64,000 nucleotides of DNA from assembly GCF_022132145.1 (NCBI RefSeq), contig NZ_JAJISP010000008.1:62001-126000 (forward strand). Reading direction: 5' to 3'. Origin of the DNA: Pseudomonas sp. MMS21 TM103 (GTDB lineage Bacteria > Pseudomonadota > Gammaproteobacteria > Pseudomonadales > Pseudomonadaceae). Position 1 is the stretch's first letter, and every line of letters begins with the position of its first letter. This document shows, in pieces, positions 41,537 to 49,662 of this stretch. The notes under the pieces were generated by a model that was given only the letters and a program-made list of their open reading frames with translations, ran no database searches and was not told the origin of the DNA. Position numbers and translations under genes: made by a program.

Positions 41537-41564
41537 TTGAAAAGCTAAAAACCCTTTATATACA
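41537..41564 (+). promoter_or_regulatory. candidate sigma-70 promoter of acpP
   Basis: TTGAAA (41537-41542), 16-base spacer, TATACA (41559-41564). The start would be near 41571, giving a leader of about 47 nt with AGGAG before the ATG. A separate promoter for acpP fits the very high ACP demand known in bacteria. Confidence 0.6.
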
Positions 41565-41617
41565 CTTGGCCGCGGACCAGCTGCCTGGATTTTTCCAATT
41601 AGGAGTGAAAATACGGT

Positions 41618-41854
41618 ATGAGCACCATCGAAGAACGCGTCAAGAAAATCGTTGCCGAGCAACTTGGCGTCAAAGAAGACGAAGTAACCAACAGCGCTTC
41701 CTTCGTTGAAGACCTGGGTGCCGACTCCCTTGATACTGTTGAGCTGGTGATGGCTCTCGAGGAAGAATTTGAAACTGAAATCCCGGATGAGCAGGCTGAG
41801 AAGATCACCTCCGTTCAGGAAGCCATCGATTACGTGACCGCGCACGCGCAATAA
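41618..41854 (+). CDS. acpP: acyl carrier protein AcpP
   Basis: A 78-residue acidic carrier protein. The phosphopantetheine attachment site is Ser37 in DLGADSLDTVELVMALEEEF. It carries growing acyl chains for FabG, FabF, FabD, LpxA/D and PlsX. Its own promoter and a terminator downstream indicate that much of its message is monocistronic inside the fab cluster. TTAGGAG precedes the ATG. Confidence 0.98.
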   Translation: MSTIEERVKKIVAEQLGVKEDEVTNSASFVEDLGADSLDTVELVMALEEEFETEIPDEQAEKITSVQEAIDYVTAHAQ

Positions 41855-41880
41855 GCTGATCGTCGACTCCCGACCTGGAA

Positions 41881-41915
41881 AAGCCGCACAGCCCTCATCG
41901 GGCGTGCGGTTTTTC
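41881..41915 (+). terminator. rho-independent terminator after acpP
   Basis: Stem CCGCAC/GTGCGG enclosing GCCC/GGGC with a TCATC loop, followed by T5. It should end most acpP transcripts before fabF. Confidence 0.85.
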
Positions 41916-42125
41916 TTTGACGGGCCGTTGAAAGCGGCCATGGGCCTTGCAGGTCAATCATCGAAGTGTGGCCTGGCTGACTCACTTAGTGCGCTTGCCC
42001 AGCGGGGCGGTCTTTGGCTATTGCTGCGCCGCGCGGTGGAGTGTCTTGCCTGTTCTTTGCTCGTTATCTGCTATCTGGGTAAGGGTGTGGGTAGGTGTTG
42101 AATAACCGAAAAAGAGGAGATTGCT

Positions 42126-43370
42126 GTGTCGCGTAGACGCGTCGTGGTTACCGGTATGGGCATGCTGTCGCCGCTGGGTAACGATGTGACGAGCAGCTGG
42201 CAGGGTATTTTGGCCGGACGCAGTGGCATCGCCCCCCTAGAGCACATGGATCTTTCCGCTTATACCACCCGTTTTGGTGGTTCGGTCAAAGGGTTCAATG
42301 TCGAGGAGTATTTGTCCGCCAAAGAGGCGCGCAAGCTCGATCTTTTTATACAGTATGGTCTGGCCGCAAGCTTTCAGGCTGTGCGCGATTCCGGGCTGGA
42401 AGTAACCGACGCCAACCGTGAGCGTATCGGTGTGGCACTTGGTTCAGGTATTGGCGGCCTGACCAATATCGAGAACAACTGCAAGTTGTTGCATGAACTG
42501 GGCCCGCGGCGTATTTCGCCATTTTTCGTCCCTGGCTCGATCATCAACATGATTTCCGGTTTCCTGTCGATCCATCTTGGGTTGCAGGGGCCGAATTATG
42601 CGATCGCCACGGCCTGTACCACGGGTACCCACTGCATCGGCATGGCCGCACGCAATATTGCCTATGGTGAAGCCGACGTGATGGTTGCTGGTGGTTCCGA
42701 GATGGCTGCCTGTGGTTTGGGCATTGGTGGTTTTGCTGCGGCGCGGGCACTGTCCACGCGCAACGACGACCCGGCCAGGGCCAGTCGTCCATGGGATAAG
42801 GATCGCGACGGCTTCGTACTATCGGATGGTGCCGGTGCACTGGTCCTGGAAGAGTTGGAGCATGCCAAGGCGCGAGGCGCGACCATCTATGCCGAGTTGA
42901 TCGGCTTCGGCATGAGCGGCGATGCGTATCACATGACTTCACCACCGGAGGACGGTGCCGGTGCCGCGCGCTGCATTGCTAATGCCATGCGCGACGCCGG
43001 GCTGAATACCGATCAGGTGCAGTACATCAATGCCCACGGCACCTCGACCTCTGCGGGAGACAAGGCTGAGGTCGCGGCGATCAAGTCGGTATTTGGCGAA
43101 AATGCCTATCAGCTTGCCGTCAGCTCGACCAAGTCGATGACCGGTCACCTGCTGGGCGCGGCTGGCGCGGTCGAGGCAATCTTCAGCATCTTGGCCATTC
43201 GCGATCAGGTGGCGCCACCCACCATCAACCTGGATGAGCCTAGCGAGGGCTGTGACCTCGACTTCGTTGCGCACCAGGCCAAAGCCATGCCGATCGATGT
43301 AGTACTGTCCAATTCCTTTGGTTTTGGCGGTACCAATGGCTCGCTGGTGTTCCGCCGGTACGTCGGTTGA
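42126..43370 (+). CDS. fabF: 3-oxoacyl-ACP synthase II FabF
   Basis: A 414-residue condensing enzyme. The nucleophile Cys lies in AIATACTTGTHCIG, and the two catalytic His residues in NAHGTSTSAGD and STKSMTGHLLGAAG; the C-terminal NSFGFGGTNGSLVF is the gating loop. The start is GTG at 42126 with AAGAGGAGA upstream. A 210-base gap after the acpP terminator separates the two; it shows no gene and no clear promoter. The fabF stop overlaps the pabC ATG (TGATG). Confidence 0.97.
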   Translation: MSRRRVVVTGMGMLSPLGNDVTSSWQGILAGRSGIAPLEHMDLSAYTTRFGGSVKGFNVEEYLSAKEARKLDLFIQYGLAASFQAVRDSGLEVTDANRERIGVALGSGIGGLTNIENNCKLLHELGPRRISPFFVPGSIINMISGFLSIHLGLQGPNYAIATACTTGTHCIGMAARNIAYGEADVMVAGGSEMAACGLGIGGFAAARALSTRNDDPARASRPWDKDRDGFVLSDGAGALVLEELEHAKARGATIYAELIGFGMSGDAYHMTSPPEDGAGAARCIANAMRDAGLNTDQVQYINAHGTSTSAGDKAEVAAIKSVFGENAYQLAVSSTKSMTGHLLGAAGAVEAIFSILAIRDQVAPPTINLDEPSEGCDLDFVAHQAKAMPIDVVLSNSFGFGGTNGSLVFRRYVG

Positions 43371-44185
43371 TGCCGAGCTGGATCGACGGTCAGCCGATGG
43401 AGTGGCTCTCCGTCAAAGATCGTGGTCTGGCTTACGGCGATGGACTGTTCGAGACCATCGCCGTCAGTGGCGGCAATCCCGCATTGCTGGAGCGGCACCT
43501 GGCACGGCTTGGCGAAGGTTGTGCGCGCTTGTTGATCGATCTCGATCTGGCTGTGGTGCGGGAGGAGCTGCTGGCGTTCAGTCGTGAGCTGGGCGATGGC
43601 GTGGCCAAGTTGATCGTGACGCGCGGCGACGGTTTGCGCGGTTATGCGCCGCCACAGCCTGGCTTGCCGCGACGGATCCTACAGAGCAGCGCCAAACCAG
43701 CTTATCCCGCCTGCAATGCCGGGCTGGGTGTGCGTATGTTTCCCTGTGCTACACGATTGGCCGAGCAGCCTTTGCTGGCTGGGATGAAGCATTTGAATCG
43801 GCTCGAACAAGTGCTGGCGCGTGCCGAGTGGCACGACGCCGAACAGGCCGAAGGTTTGATGCTGGATACCTCTGGGCGGGTGATCGAGGGCGTCTTCAGT
43901 AATCTGTTTCTGGTGCAGGATAGTGTCTTGCTCACGCCCGATCTTTCCCGTTGCGGAGTGGCTGGGGTGATGCGTGCCGAACTGCTGGCGCAGGCAGAGA
44001 GCCAGGGTGTGCGCTGCGCTGTGCGCGATATAGATCTCGAGGCGTTGCTGCGGGCCGACGAGGTCTTTCTCTGCAACAGTCTCTACGGCGTCTGGCCTGT
44101 CCGTGCTCTGCAGCGGCATGTGTGGCCGGTTGGCCCGCTGACCCGTAAACTGCAGGTCATAGCCTGCGACCTACTGGACAGCTGA
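43370..44185 (+). CDS. pabC: aminodeoxychorismate lyase PabC
   Basis: A 271-residue PLP class IV enzyme that converts aminodeoxychorismate to p-aminobenzoate for folate. LAYGDGLFETIAVSGG at the N-terminus, LIVTRGDGLRGYAPP, GMKHLNRLEQVLARAEW with the PLP Lys, and VIEGVFSNLFLV are characteristic. ATG at 43370 overlaps the fabF stop; a TTG one codon earlier is less likely. mltG follows after three bases, the conserved fabF-pabC-mltG-tmk-holB order. Confidence 0.93.
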   Translation: MPSWIDGQPMEWLSVKDRGLAYGDGLFETIAVSGGNPALLERHLARLGEGCARLLIDLDLAVVREELLAFSRELGDGVAKLIVTRGDGLRGYAPPQPGLPRRILQSSAKPAYPACNAGLGVRMFPCATRLAEQPLLAGMKHLNRLEQVLARAEWHDAEQAEGLMLDTSGRVIEGVFSNLFLVQDSVLLTPDLSRCGVAGVMRAELLAQAESQGVRCAVRDIDLEALLRADEVFLCNSLYGVWPVRALQRHVWPVGPLTRKLQVIACDLLDS

Positions 44186-44188
44186 TTC

Positions 44189-45241
44189 ATGATGCGTAAA
44201 TTGTTGTTGCTGCTTGAGGGTGGCGTGTTGGTGGTGGGATTGCTGGTGGTCTTTGTCGCCTGGCAACAACACTTGGCGCTCGAGCAACCGCTGAATCTGG
44301 CCGAGGAGTTGATGCTTGAAGTGCCAGCAGGCGCTACGCCGGGCGGTGTGCTCAATCGTCTGCAGGCTGACGGTGTTTTGCATGATGCATTCTGGCTGCG
44401 GCTCTACTGGCGCTTCAACCTCAGGGGGCAACCTCTGCACAGTGGCGAGTATTCCCTGACCCCTGAACTTACCGTGCGCGATTTGCTCGGTCTCTGGCGG
44501 CGTGGCGAGGTGGTGCAGTACAGCCTGACCCTGGTGGAAGGTTGGGATTTTCGTCAGGTCCGCGCGGCCCTGGAGCGCCAAGACAAGCTTGAGCAGACCT
44601 TGGCAGGGTTGAGCGATGCCCAGTTGATGGCAAGCCTGGATCAGCCTGGGGTCAATCCGGAAGGGCGCTTCTTCCCCGATACCTACCGTTTCGTGCGTGG
44701 CATGAGCGATCTCGATCTGCTCAAGCAGGCCTATGTGCGCCTGGAGCAGATATTGGCCGAGGAGTGGCAGGGCCGCGCCGATGGCCTGCCTTACAAGGAG
44801 CCCTATGACGCCTTGATCATGGCCTCGATAATCGAAAAGGAAACCGGGGTGCCCGAGGAGCGGGGTGAGATTGCCGGTGTCTTTATCCGGCGTCTGCGCA
44901 TCGGTATGCGCCTGCAGACCGACCCCACGGTGATTTATGGCCTGGGTGAGCGCTATAACGGCAAGTTGACCCGTGCTCACCTGCGTGAGCCGACGACTTA
45001 TAACACCTATGTGATCGATGGCATGCCGCCGACGCCGATTGCCATGGTGGGGCGCGAGGCGATCAATGCCGCGTTGCATCCGGTGGCGGGCAAGAGCCTG
45101 TATTTCGTCGCTCGCGGCGACGGCAGCCATGTATTCTCCAACACCCTCGAGGCACACAACCGTGCAGTGCGCGAGTACCAGCTCACGCGCCGCGCGGATT
45201 ACCGTTCAAGTCCTGCCCCAGTGCAGTCGAACAATCAATAA
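44189..45241 (+). CDS. mltG: endolytic murein transglycosylase MltG
   Basis: A 350-residue YceG-family enzyme that cleaves nascent glycan strands and ends their polymerisation. A single N-terminal helix (KLLLLLEGGVLVVGLLVVFVAW) anchors it; a LysM-like part (VPAGATPGGVLNRLQADGVL) follows, then the catalytic domain with ASIIEKETGVPEERGEIAGVFI holding the catalytic Glu, RLQTDPTVIYG and PPTPIAMVGREAINAALHP. Two adjacent ATGs (44189, 44192) can serve. No strong ribosome site is seen, suggesting coupling with pabC. Confidence 0.95.
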   Translation: MMRKLLLLLEGGVLVVGLLVVFVAWQQHLALEQPLNLAEELMLEVPAGATPGGVLNRLQADGVLHDAFWLRLYWRFNLRGQPLHSGEYSLTPELTVRDLLGLWRRGEVVQYSLTLVEGWDFRQVRAALERQDKLEQTLAGLSDAQLMASLDQPGVNPEGRFFPDTYRFVRGMSDLDLLKQAYVRLEQILAEEWQGRADGLPYKEPYDALIMASIIEKETGVPEERGEIAGVFIRRLRIGMRLQTDPTVIYGLGERYNGKLTRAHLREPTTYNTYVIDGMPPTPIAMVGREAINAALHPVAGKSLYFVARGDGSHVFSNTLEAHNRAVREYQLTRRADYRSSPAPVQSNNQ

Positions 45242-45251
45242 AGGACAGCTT

Positions 45252-45884
45252 GTGAGCGGTTTGTTTATCACTCTGGAAGGCCCAGAAGGCGCTGGCAAAA
45301 GCACTAACCGCGAGTTCCTGGCCGAGCGTCTGCGAGCGCAAGGTGTGGAGGTACTGCTGACCCGCGAGCCGGGCGGTACACCGCTGGCTGAGCGCATCCG
45401 AGAGCTGTTGCTGGCGCCGAGCGATGAGCCGATGGCGGCCGATACCGAATTGCTGCTGGTGTTTGCCGCCCGTGCCCAGCATCTGGCTCAGGTGATTCGT
45501 CCCGCGCTGGCCCGTGGCTGTGTGGTGCTCTGTGACCGCTTCACCGATGCCACCTATGCCTATCAGGGTGGCGGTCGCGGTTTGTCGGAGGTGCGTATTG
45601 CGGTGCTGGAAAGCTTCGTTCAGGGCGATCTGCGTCCGGATCTGACCCTGGTGTTCGATTTGCCGGTAGAGGTCGGTCTGGCCCGTGCTGCGGCACGTGG
45701 CCGACTGGATCGATTCGAGCAGGAAGGGCGGGCGTTTTTCGAAGCGGTGCGCCAGACCTATCTGCGCCGTGCCAGTGAGGAGCCTCAGCGTTATCGGATT
45801 TTGAATGCCGCGCAATCGCTGAGTCAGGTGCAGCAGGATCTGGACGCCATGTTGGCGCAAATAGTGGAGCTGTGCCGTGGCTGA
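45252..45884 (+). CDS. tmk: thymidylate kinase
   Basis: A 210-residue kinase that makes dTDP. The P-loop LEGPEGAGKST is at residues 8-18, followed by TREPGGTPLAERIRELLL (DR/REPGG region), CDRFTDATYAYQGGGRG and the lid RGRLDRFEQE. GTG at 45252 is chosen for AAGGA six bases upstream. Eight bases overlap holB. Confidence 0.95.
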   Translation: MSGLFITLEGPEGAGKSTNREFLAERLRAQGVEVLLTREPGGTPLAERIRELLLAPSDEPMAADTELLLVFAARAQHLAQVIRPALARGCVVLCDRFTDATYAYQGGGRGLSEVRIAVLESFVQGDLRPDLTLVFDLPVEVGLARAAARGRLDRFEQEGRAFFEAVRQTYLRRASEEPQRYRILNAAQSLSQVQQDLDAMLAQIVELCRG

Positions 45885-46863
45885 TGCCTACCCCTGGCAA
45901 GCCACGCTCTGGCAGCAACTCGCTGGGCGCACGCAGCATGCCCATGCCTACCTGCTGCATGGGCCCGCCGGTATCGGTAAGCGTGCCCTCGCCGAGCGCC
46001 TGATGGCCCGCTTGCTCTGTCAGCGGCCAGTGGGTCTGGATGCCTGTGGTCAGTGCAAGTCCTGTCATTTGCTGGCTGCCGGCACCCATCCAGACAACTA
46101 CATTCTGCAGCCGGAAGAGGTCGACAAGGCGATCAAGGTCGATCAGGTGCGTGACTTGGTCAACTTCGTGGTGCAGACCGCTCAACTCGCCGGCCGCAAG
46201 GTGGTGCTGGTCGAACCGGCCGAAGCGATGAATTTGAACGCTGCCAACGCCCTGCTGAAAAGTCTGGAAGAGCCTTCCGGCGATACGGTTCTGCTGTTGA
46301 TCAGTCACCAGCCCAGTCGCTTGCTACCGACGGTGCGCAGTCGCTGCGTTCAGCAGGCCTGTCCATTGCCGAGCCAGGCAATGAGCCAGGCCTGGCTGGC
46401 ACAGGCGCTGCCGGAGTGTAGCGATGAGGAGCGCGCCGAGTTGCTCTGCCTGGCGGCAGGCTCACCATTGGTCGCCGCACGTATGCACACCCAGGGCGTG
46501 CGTCAGCAGCGTGCCCTGGTGGTCGACGGGGTCAAGAAGCTGCTCAAGCAGCAAATCGCGCCGAGCCAATTGGCCGAAAGCTGGAACGCAGTGTCCTTGC
46601 AGCTATTGTTCGACTGGTTCTGTGACTGGGCGCAGTTGACCCTGCGATATCAGCTGGCGCGTGACGAGGCCGGGCTGGGACCAGCCGATATGCGCAAGGT
46701 CGTACAGTACCTGGCGGAGAAAACGCCTCAGCCGAAAGTCTTGAAGATGCAGGATTGGTTGCTGGTGCAGCGGCAGAAAGTCATAGGCAAAGCCAACCTC
46801 AATCGTGTCCTGCTTCTCGAAGCCCTGCTGGTGCAGTGGGCAAGCTTGCCCGGACCGGGCTAG
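45877..46863 (+). CDS. holB: DNA polymerase III delta' subunit HolB
   Basis: A 328-residue clamp-loader subunit. LHGPAGIGKRALAERL is the degenerate P-loop, and the zinc module lies at CQRPVG, CGQCKSCHLLAAGTHPD. EEPSGDTVLLLISHQPSRLLPTVRSRC is the sensor region ending in the SRC motif. It starts with GTG inside tmk. The protein ends just before pilZ, conserved in Pseudomonas and Xanthomonas. Confidence 0.94.
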   Translation: MADAYPWQATLWQQLAGRTQHAHAYLLHGPAGIGKRALAERLMARLLCQRPVGLDACGQCKSCHLLAAGTHPDNYILQPEEVDKAIKVDQVRDLVNFVVQTAQLAGRKVVLVEPAEAMNLNAANALLKSLEEPSGDTVLLLISHQPSRLLPTVRSRCVQQACPLPSQAMSQAWLAQALPECSDEERAELLCLAAGSPLVAARMHTQGVRQQRALVVDGVKKLLKQQIAPSQLAESWNAVSLQLLFDWFCDWAQLTLRYQLARDEAGLGPADMRKVVQYLAEKTPQPKVLKMQDWLLVQRQKVIGKANLNRVLLLEALLVQWASLPGPG

Positions 46864-46899
46864 AATCGGCCATCAAGTAATGAAAACCAGGAACGCCGC

Positions 46900-47256
46900 A
46901 TGAGCTTGCCACCTAATTTGGGCCCGCGTAACGGAATCCTGTCTTTGACCATCAAAGACAAATCCGTGCTCTATGCCGCTTACATGCCCTTTATCAAAAA
47001 TGGTGGGCTGTTTATCCCGACCAACAAGAGTTACAAGCTTGGCGATGAAGTGTTCATGTTGCTCAACCTGATGGATGAACCGGAAAAGATCCCGGTCGCC
47101 GGCAAGGTGGTGTGGATCACCCCCAAGGGGGCGCAGGGCAATCGCGCGGCAGGCGTCGGTGTGCAGTTCAATGACGGTGACAACACCGCGCGGAACAAGA
47201 TCGAGACCTATCTGGCGGGTGCGCTGAAGTCGGATCGGCCAACCCATACCATGTAA
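46900..47256 (+). CDS. pilZ: type IV pilus biogenesis protein PilZ
   Basis: A 118-residue single-domain PilZ protein (GILSLTIKDKSVLYAAYMPFIKNGGLFIPT, VAGKVVWITPKG, GVGVQFND). It lacks the RxxxR motif and the N-terminal extension needed for c-di-GMP binding, as known for the founding PilZ of P. aeruginosa, which instead works with FimX and PilB in pilus assembly. It starts 36 bases after holB and is followed by an inverted-repeat region. Confidence 0.95.
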   Translation: MSLPPNLGPRNGILSLTIKDKSVLYAAYMPFIKNGGLFIPTNKSYKLGDEVFMLLNLMDEPEKIPVAGKVVWITPKGAQGNRAAGVGVQFNDGDNTARNKIETYLAGALKSDRPTHTM

Positions 47257-47261
47257 CCGCA

Positions 47262-47349
47262 GGCGCAAGCCCCAAGCTGCAAATCCCAAGTAAGCTGCTG
47301 TGCTTCGGTTTTTTGCTTGTGGCTCGCAGCTTGTCGCTTGAGGCTTGCC
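47262..47349. repeat. CAAGC-rich imperfect inverted repeat between pilZ and tatD
   Basis: The left arm (47262-47293) carries CAAGC, CAAGCTGC and AAGTAAGC; the right arm (47316-47348) carries the reverse complements GCTTG, GCAGCTTG, GCTTGAGGCTTG. The arms can pair imperfectly to form a long hairpin around a T6-containing centre. Such CAAGC/GCTTG elements recur between Pseudomonas genes. A short remnant (CGCAAGCCGCAA) lies at 51364-51375 after the moaA-like gene. Confidence 0.6.
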
Positions 47350-48132
47350 ATGCTTATCGATTCCCACTGTCACCTCGATCGCCTCGATCTGGCTGCCCAT
47401 GGCGGCTCCCTTGATGCTGCGCTGGATGCAGCGCGGGCGCGCGGCGTTGGTCATTTTCTCTGTATCGGTGTCAGTGCCGAGAATGCTGCGGCGGTCAAAA
47501 GCCTGGCCGAGCGGTATACCGATGTCGATTGCTCGGTCGGGGTTCATCCTCTGGATCTCGATCCGGGTGCTGCGCCAGTCCTGGACTGGTTGCTGGCCGA
47601 ACTGAACCACCCTCGAGTGGTGGCCATCGGTGAAACCGGGCTGGACTACCACTACGAACCGCAAGCTGCGGAATCGCAGCAGCAGGCCTTCCGCCTGCAC
47701 CTGCAGGCCGCCCAGATCACCGGCAAACCGGTGATCGTGCATACCCGGGAGGCACGTGCCGATACCCTGGCCCTGCTGCGCGAGGCCGCCTTGCCGCAGG
47801 CCGGGGTGTTGCACTGCTTCACCGAAGACTGGGCGATGGCCAAGGCGGCGCTGGATCTCGGCTTTTATATTTCCCTGTCTGGTATCGTCACCTTCCGTAA
47901 TGCCGAGGCACTGCGCGAAGTCGCCCGCCAGGTCCCGGTCGATCGCTTGCTGGTGGAAACCGACTCGCCTTACCTGGCGCCGGTGCCGCACCGCGGCAAG
48001 CCAAATCTGCCGGAATATGTACGCGACGTGGCCGAGTATCTGGCGCTGTTGCGGGGTGTGAGTTTCGAGGAGTTGGCCGAGCAGACCAGCGCCAACTTCA
48101 AACGTCTGTTCCCGCTTGCGCGGGTTGCCTGA
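47350..48132 (+). CDS. TatD-family metal-dependent hydrolase
   Basis: A 260-residue amidohydrolase-fold DNase family member. Metal ligands are visible in LIDSHCHLDRLD at the N-terminus, AIGETGLDYHYE near residue 95, VIVHTREA, VLHCFTED and ETDSPYLAP. The fold acts as a 3'-5' exonuclease in E. coli TatD. The ATG at 47350 is used; its ribosome site is masked by the adjacent inverted repeat (GAGGCTTGCC). In E. coli the neighbour after holB is also a TatD paralogue (YcfH), which this protein most likely corresponds to. Confidence 0.92.
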   Translation: MLIDSHCHLDRLDLAAHGGSLDAALDAARARGVGHFLCIGVSAENAAAVKSLAERYTDVDCSVGVHPLDLDPGAAPVLDWLLAELNHPRVVAIGETGLDYHYEPQAAESQQQAFRLHLQAAQITGKPVIVHTREARADTLALLREAALPQAGVLHCFTEDWAMAKAALDLGFYISLSGIVTFRNAEALREVARQVPVDRLLVETDSPYLAPVPHRGKPNLPEYVRDVAEYLALLRGVSFEELAEQTSANFKRLFPLARVA

Positions 48133-48242
48133 GGTTTGTGCTGGCGGATGACCGGCGAGCGGAATACGGTCAGTCTGAGGTAATCCGCGATCAGAAGGGC
48201 GCTACTCGTCGAAGGCCGTACACCGAGGATAATCGGCGAGGC

Positions 48243-48277
48243 AAAAAAAACCCGGGTTCTGGGGGGGAATCCGGGTT
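48243..48277 (-). terminator. intrinsic terminator of rgsA
   Basis: On the minus strand AACCCGG (48277-48271) pairs with CCGGGTT (48255-48249) and is followed by eight T's. The loop holds C7, unusual for a plain terminator and probably part of the sRNA's function. Confidence 0.85.
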
Positions 48278-48361
48278 AAGACCATTAGGAGTAAATCAAG
48301 GCACGCGGTCCACGGTACCTTGCCTGGCGGGACACTTGGGGGGAGATGCCGCGCGCCAGTA
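48243..48361 (-). ncRNA. rgsA: small regulatory RNA RgsA (P16)
   Basis: Minus-strand RNA gene of about 120 nt in the same place as P. aeruginosa RgsA, next to tatD. The 3' end is an intrinsic terminator: CCGG-rich stem AACCCGG/CCGGGTT around a C7 stretch (48277-48249) followed by U8. The body includes CAUCUCCCCCCAAGUGUCCCGCC. A sigma-S-like -10 CAATACT lies just upstream (48374-48368), which sets the start near 48361. In Pseudomonas RgsA depends on RpoS and indirectly GacA, binds Hfq and affects stress resistance and motility. Ends are predicted to within a few bases. Confidence 0.75.
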
Positions 48362-48452
48362 CTTCTGAGTATTGGCGAAGTTTGCCGAACGTCCAGGCCC
48401 ATTAGGCTCATTTTTTAAACAGATTTGGAATACCTGATCGGCTGTTGAGTCC

Positions 48453-49586
48453 TCACCCTGCTGCAAGCTGGTGCAGCAGGCTCAGGGTTTCCTCTATGAC
48501 CCGCGCCTCGCTGTAAAAATGTGGGGACAGGCGGATGCCGGCGCCGCGTTGCGCACAAATCACCTGCTCAGACCTAAGGCGCTGGAAAAGTGACTGGTTA
48601 TCCCAGCCGGCGAGGTTGAAGGTGACAATGCCGGCGCGACGAGACGGCTCAGTCGGGCTGTGCAGTGTGATGCCAGGCATGCCGGCCAGGCCGTCGAGCA
48701 GCCATTGCGCACGCTCCTGTACGGCCTTGCCGACCTCGACCATGCCGACTTCCTCGAGGAGCGACAGGCTGGCCTCCAGCGCCATGGCCCCGAGCATATT
48801 CGGGCTGCCGCATTCAAAGCGTCTGGCCGAGTGCGCGGGTTGCCAGTCCTGGCACAGGTAGTCGCCGTGGTGTTCGAGCATATGCCAGCCGTACTCATGC
48901 AGTTCAAGCTGGGCGCGCAGATCACTGCGGCAATAGAACACGCCAAGCCCTTCCGGGCCGAGTAGCCATTTATGTCCGTCGGCCATGGCAAAGGCGCACT
49001 GGTAGGCCTGGACATCGAAGGGCAGGGCACCGAGCTGCTGGATCGCATCGATACACAACAATACGCCGCGTTGCTGACAGCCTTGGCCGAGGCGCTGCAG
49101 GTCCAGGCGCAGGCCGCTGGCGTATTGCACGGCGCTGATCGACAGCAACCGGGTACGCGGGCCGCAGGCGCTGAGCAGGCTGGTCTCTGGGTCGCCGCTA
49201 TGCAGGTCGACCTTGATTACCTCGACCCCTTGCGGCTTGAGCGCCTCCCAGACCACACGGTTGGAGGGAAACTCCTCATTGCTGATCACCACCTGATCGC
49301 CCGCATGCCAGTCCAGGCCGAAAGCCACGAAGGACAACGCCTCCGAGGTGCTTTTGACCAGCGCGATATCGTCACTGCCGGGGGCATTGAGCAGGCGCGT
49401 CAGGCGTTCGCGCAGGCTGTACTCCATTGTCAGCCACTCCGCATAGTCGCGGGCGCCAACCTGGGCGTTCTGTTCGGCAAAACGCTTGACCGCCAGCACT
49501 GCACGCTGTGGCCAGGGTGCCACTGCGGCGTGGTTCAGGTAACGAAGACCGGGAAGTTGCGGAAACTCGTCATGAATGCCATACAT
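48453..49586 (-). CDS. class V aminotransferase / cysteine desulfurase-like PLP enzyme
   Basis: A 377-residue fold-type I PLP enzyme. RYLNHAAVAPWPQRAV at the N-terminus, LVKSTSEALSFVAFGLDWHAGDQVV for cofactor contact, CIDAIQQLGALPFDV with the pyridine-nitrogen Asp, and ADGHKWLLGPEGLGVFYCR with the Schiff-base Lys are visible. No Cys is found in the position used by cysteine desulfurases for sulfur transfer, so an aminotransferase or a lyase such as isopenicillin-epimerase-like enzymes is more likely. It is divergent from the TetR gene (76-base gap) and convergent to nothing; rgsA lies downstream on the same strand. Confidence 0.8.
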   Translation of the reverse strand: MYGIHDEFPQLPGLRYLNHAAVAPWPQRAVLAVKRFAEQNAQVGARDYAEWLTMEYSLRERLTRLLNAPGSDDIALVKSTSEALSFVAFGLDWHAGDQVVISNEEFPSNRVVWEALKPQGVEVIKVDLHSGDPETSLLSACGPRTRLLSISAVQYASGLRLDLQRLGQGCQQRGVLLCIDAIQQLGALPFDVQAYQCAFAMADGHKWLLGPEGLGVFYCRSDLRAQLELHEYGWHMLEHHGDYLCQDWQPAHSARRFECGSPNMLGAMALEASLSLLEEVGMVEVGKAVQERAQWLLDGLAGMPGITLHSPTEPSRRAGIVTFNLAGWDNQSLFQRLRSEQVICAQRGAGIRLSPHFYSEARVIEETLSLLHQLAAG

Positions 49587-49662
49587 GGTCGGATGATCCG
49601 TGCAATTTTGCGCTAGTTAGGCATAATACTCTGCTTCGATTTTCGACCTCTTAGTCCTTCTT

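Noticed and set aside
43679..45860. Long minus-strand frames antisense to pabC, mltG and tmk
   Set aside because: The plus-strand genes are clear; minus frames have no motifs and mirror the codon pattern.
48138..48411. Short open frames on both strands near 48.2-48.4 kb
   Set aside because: They overlap the RgsA sRNA and its terminator, and show no coding features.
48453..49586. Class V enzyme as a cysteine desulfurase (IscS/SufS)
   Set aside because: The catalytic Cys loop is not seen, and no iron-sulfur assembly genes are adjacent.
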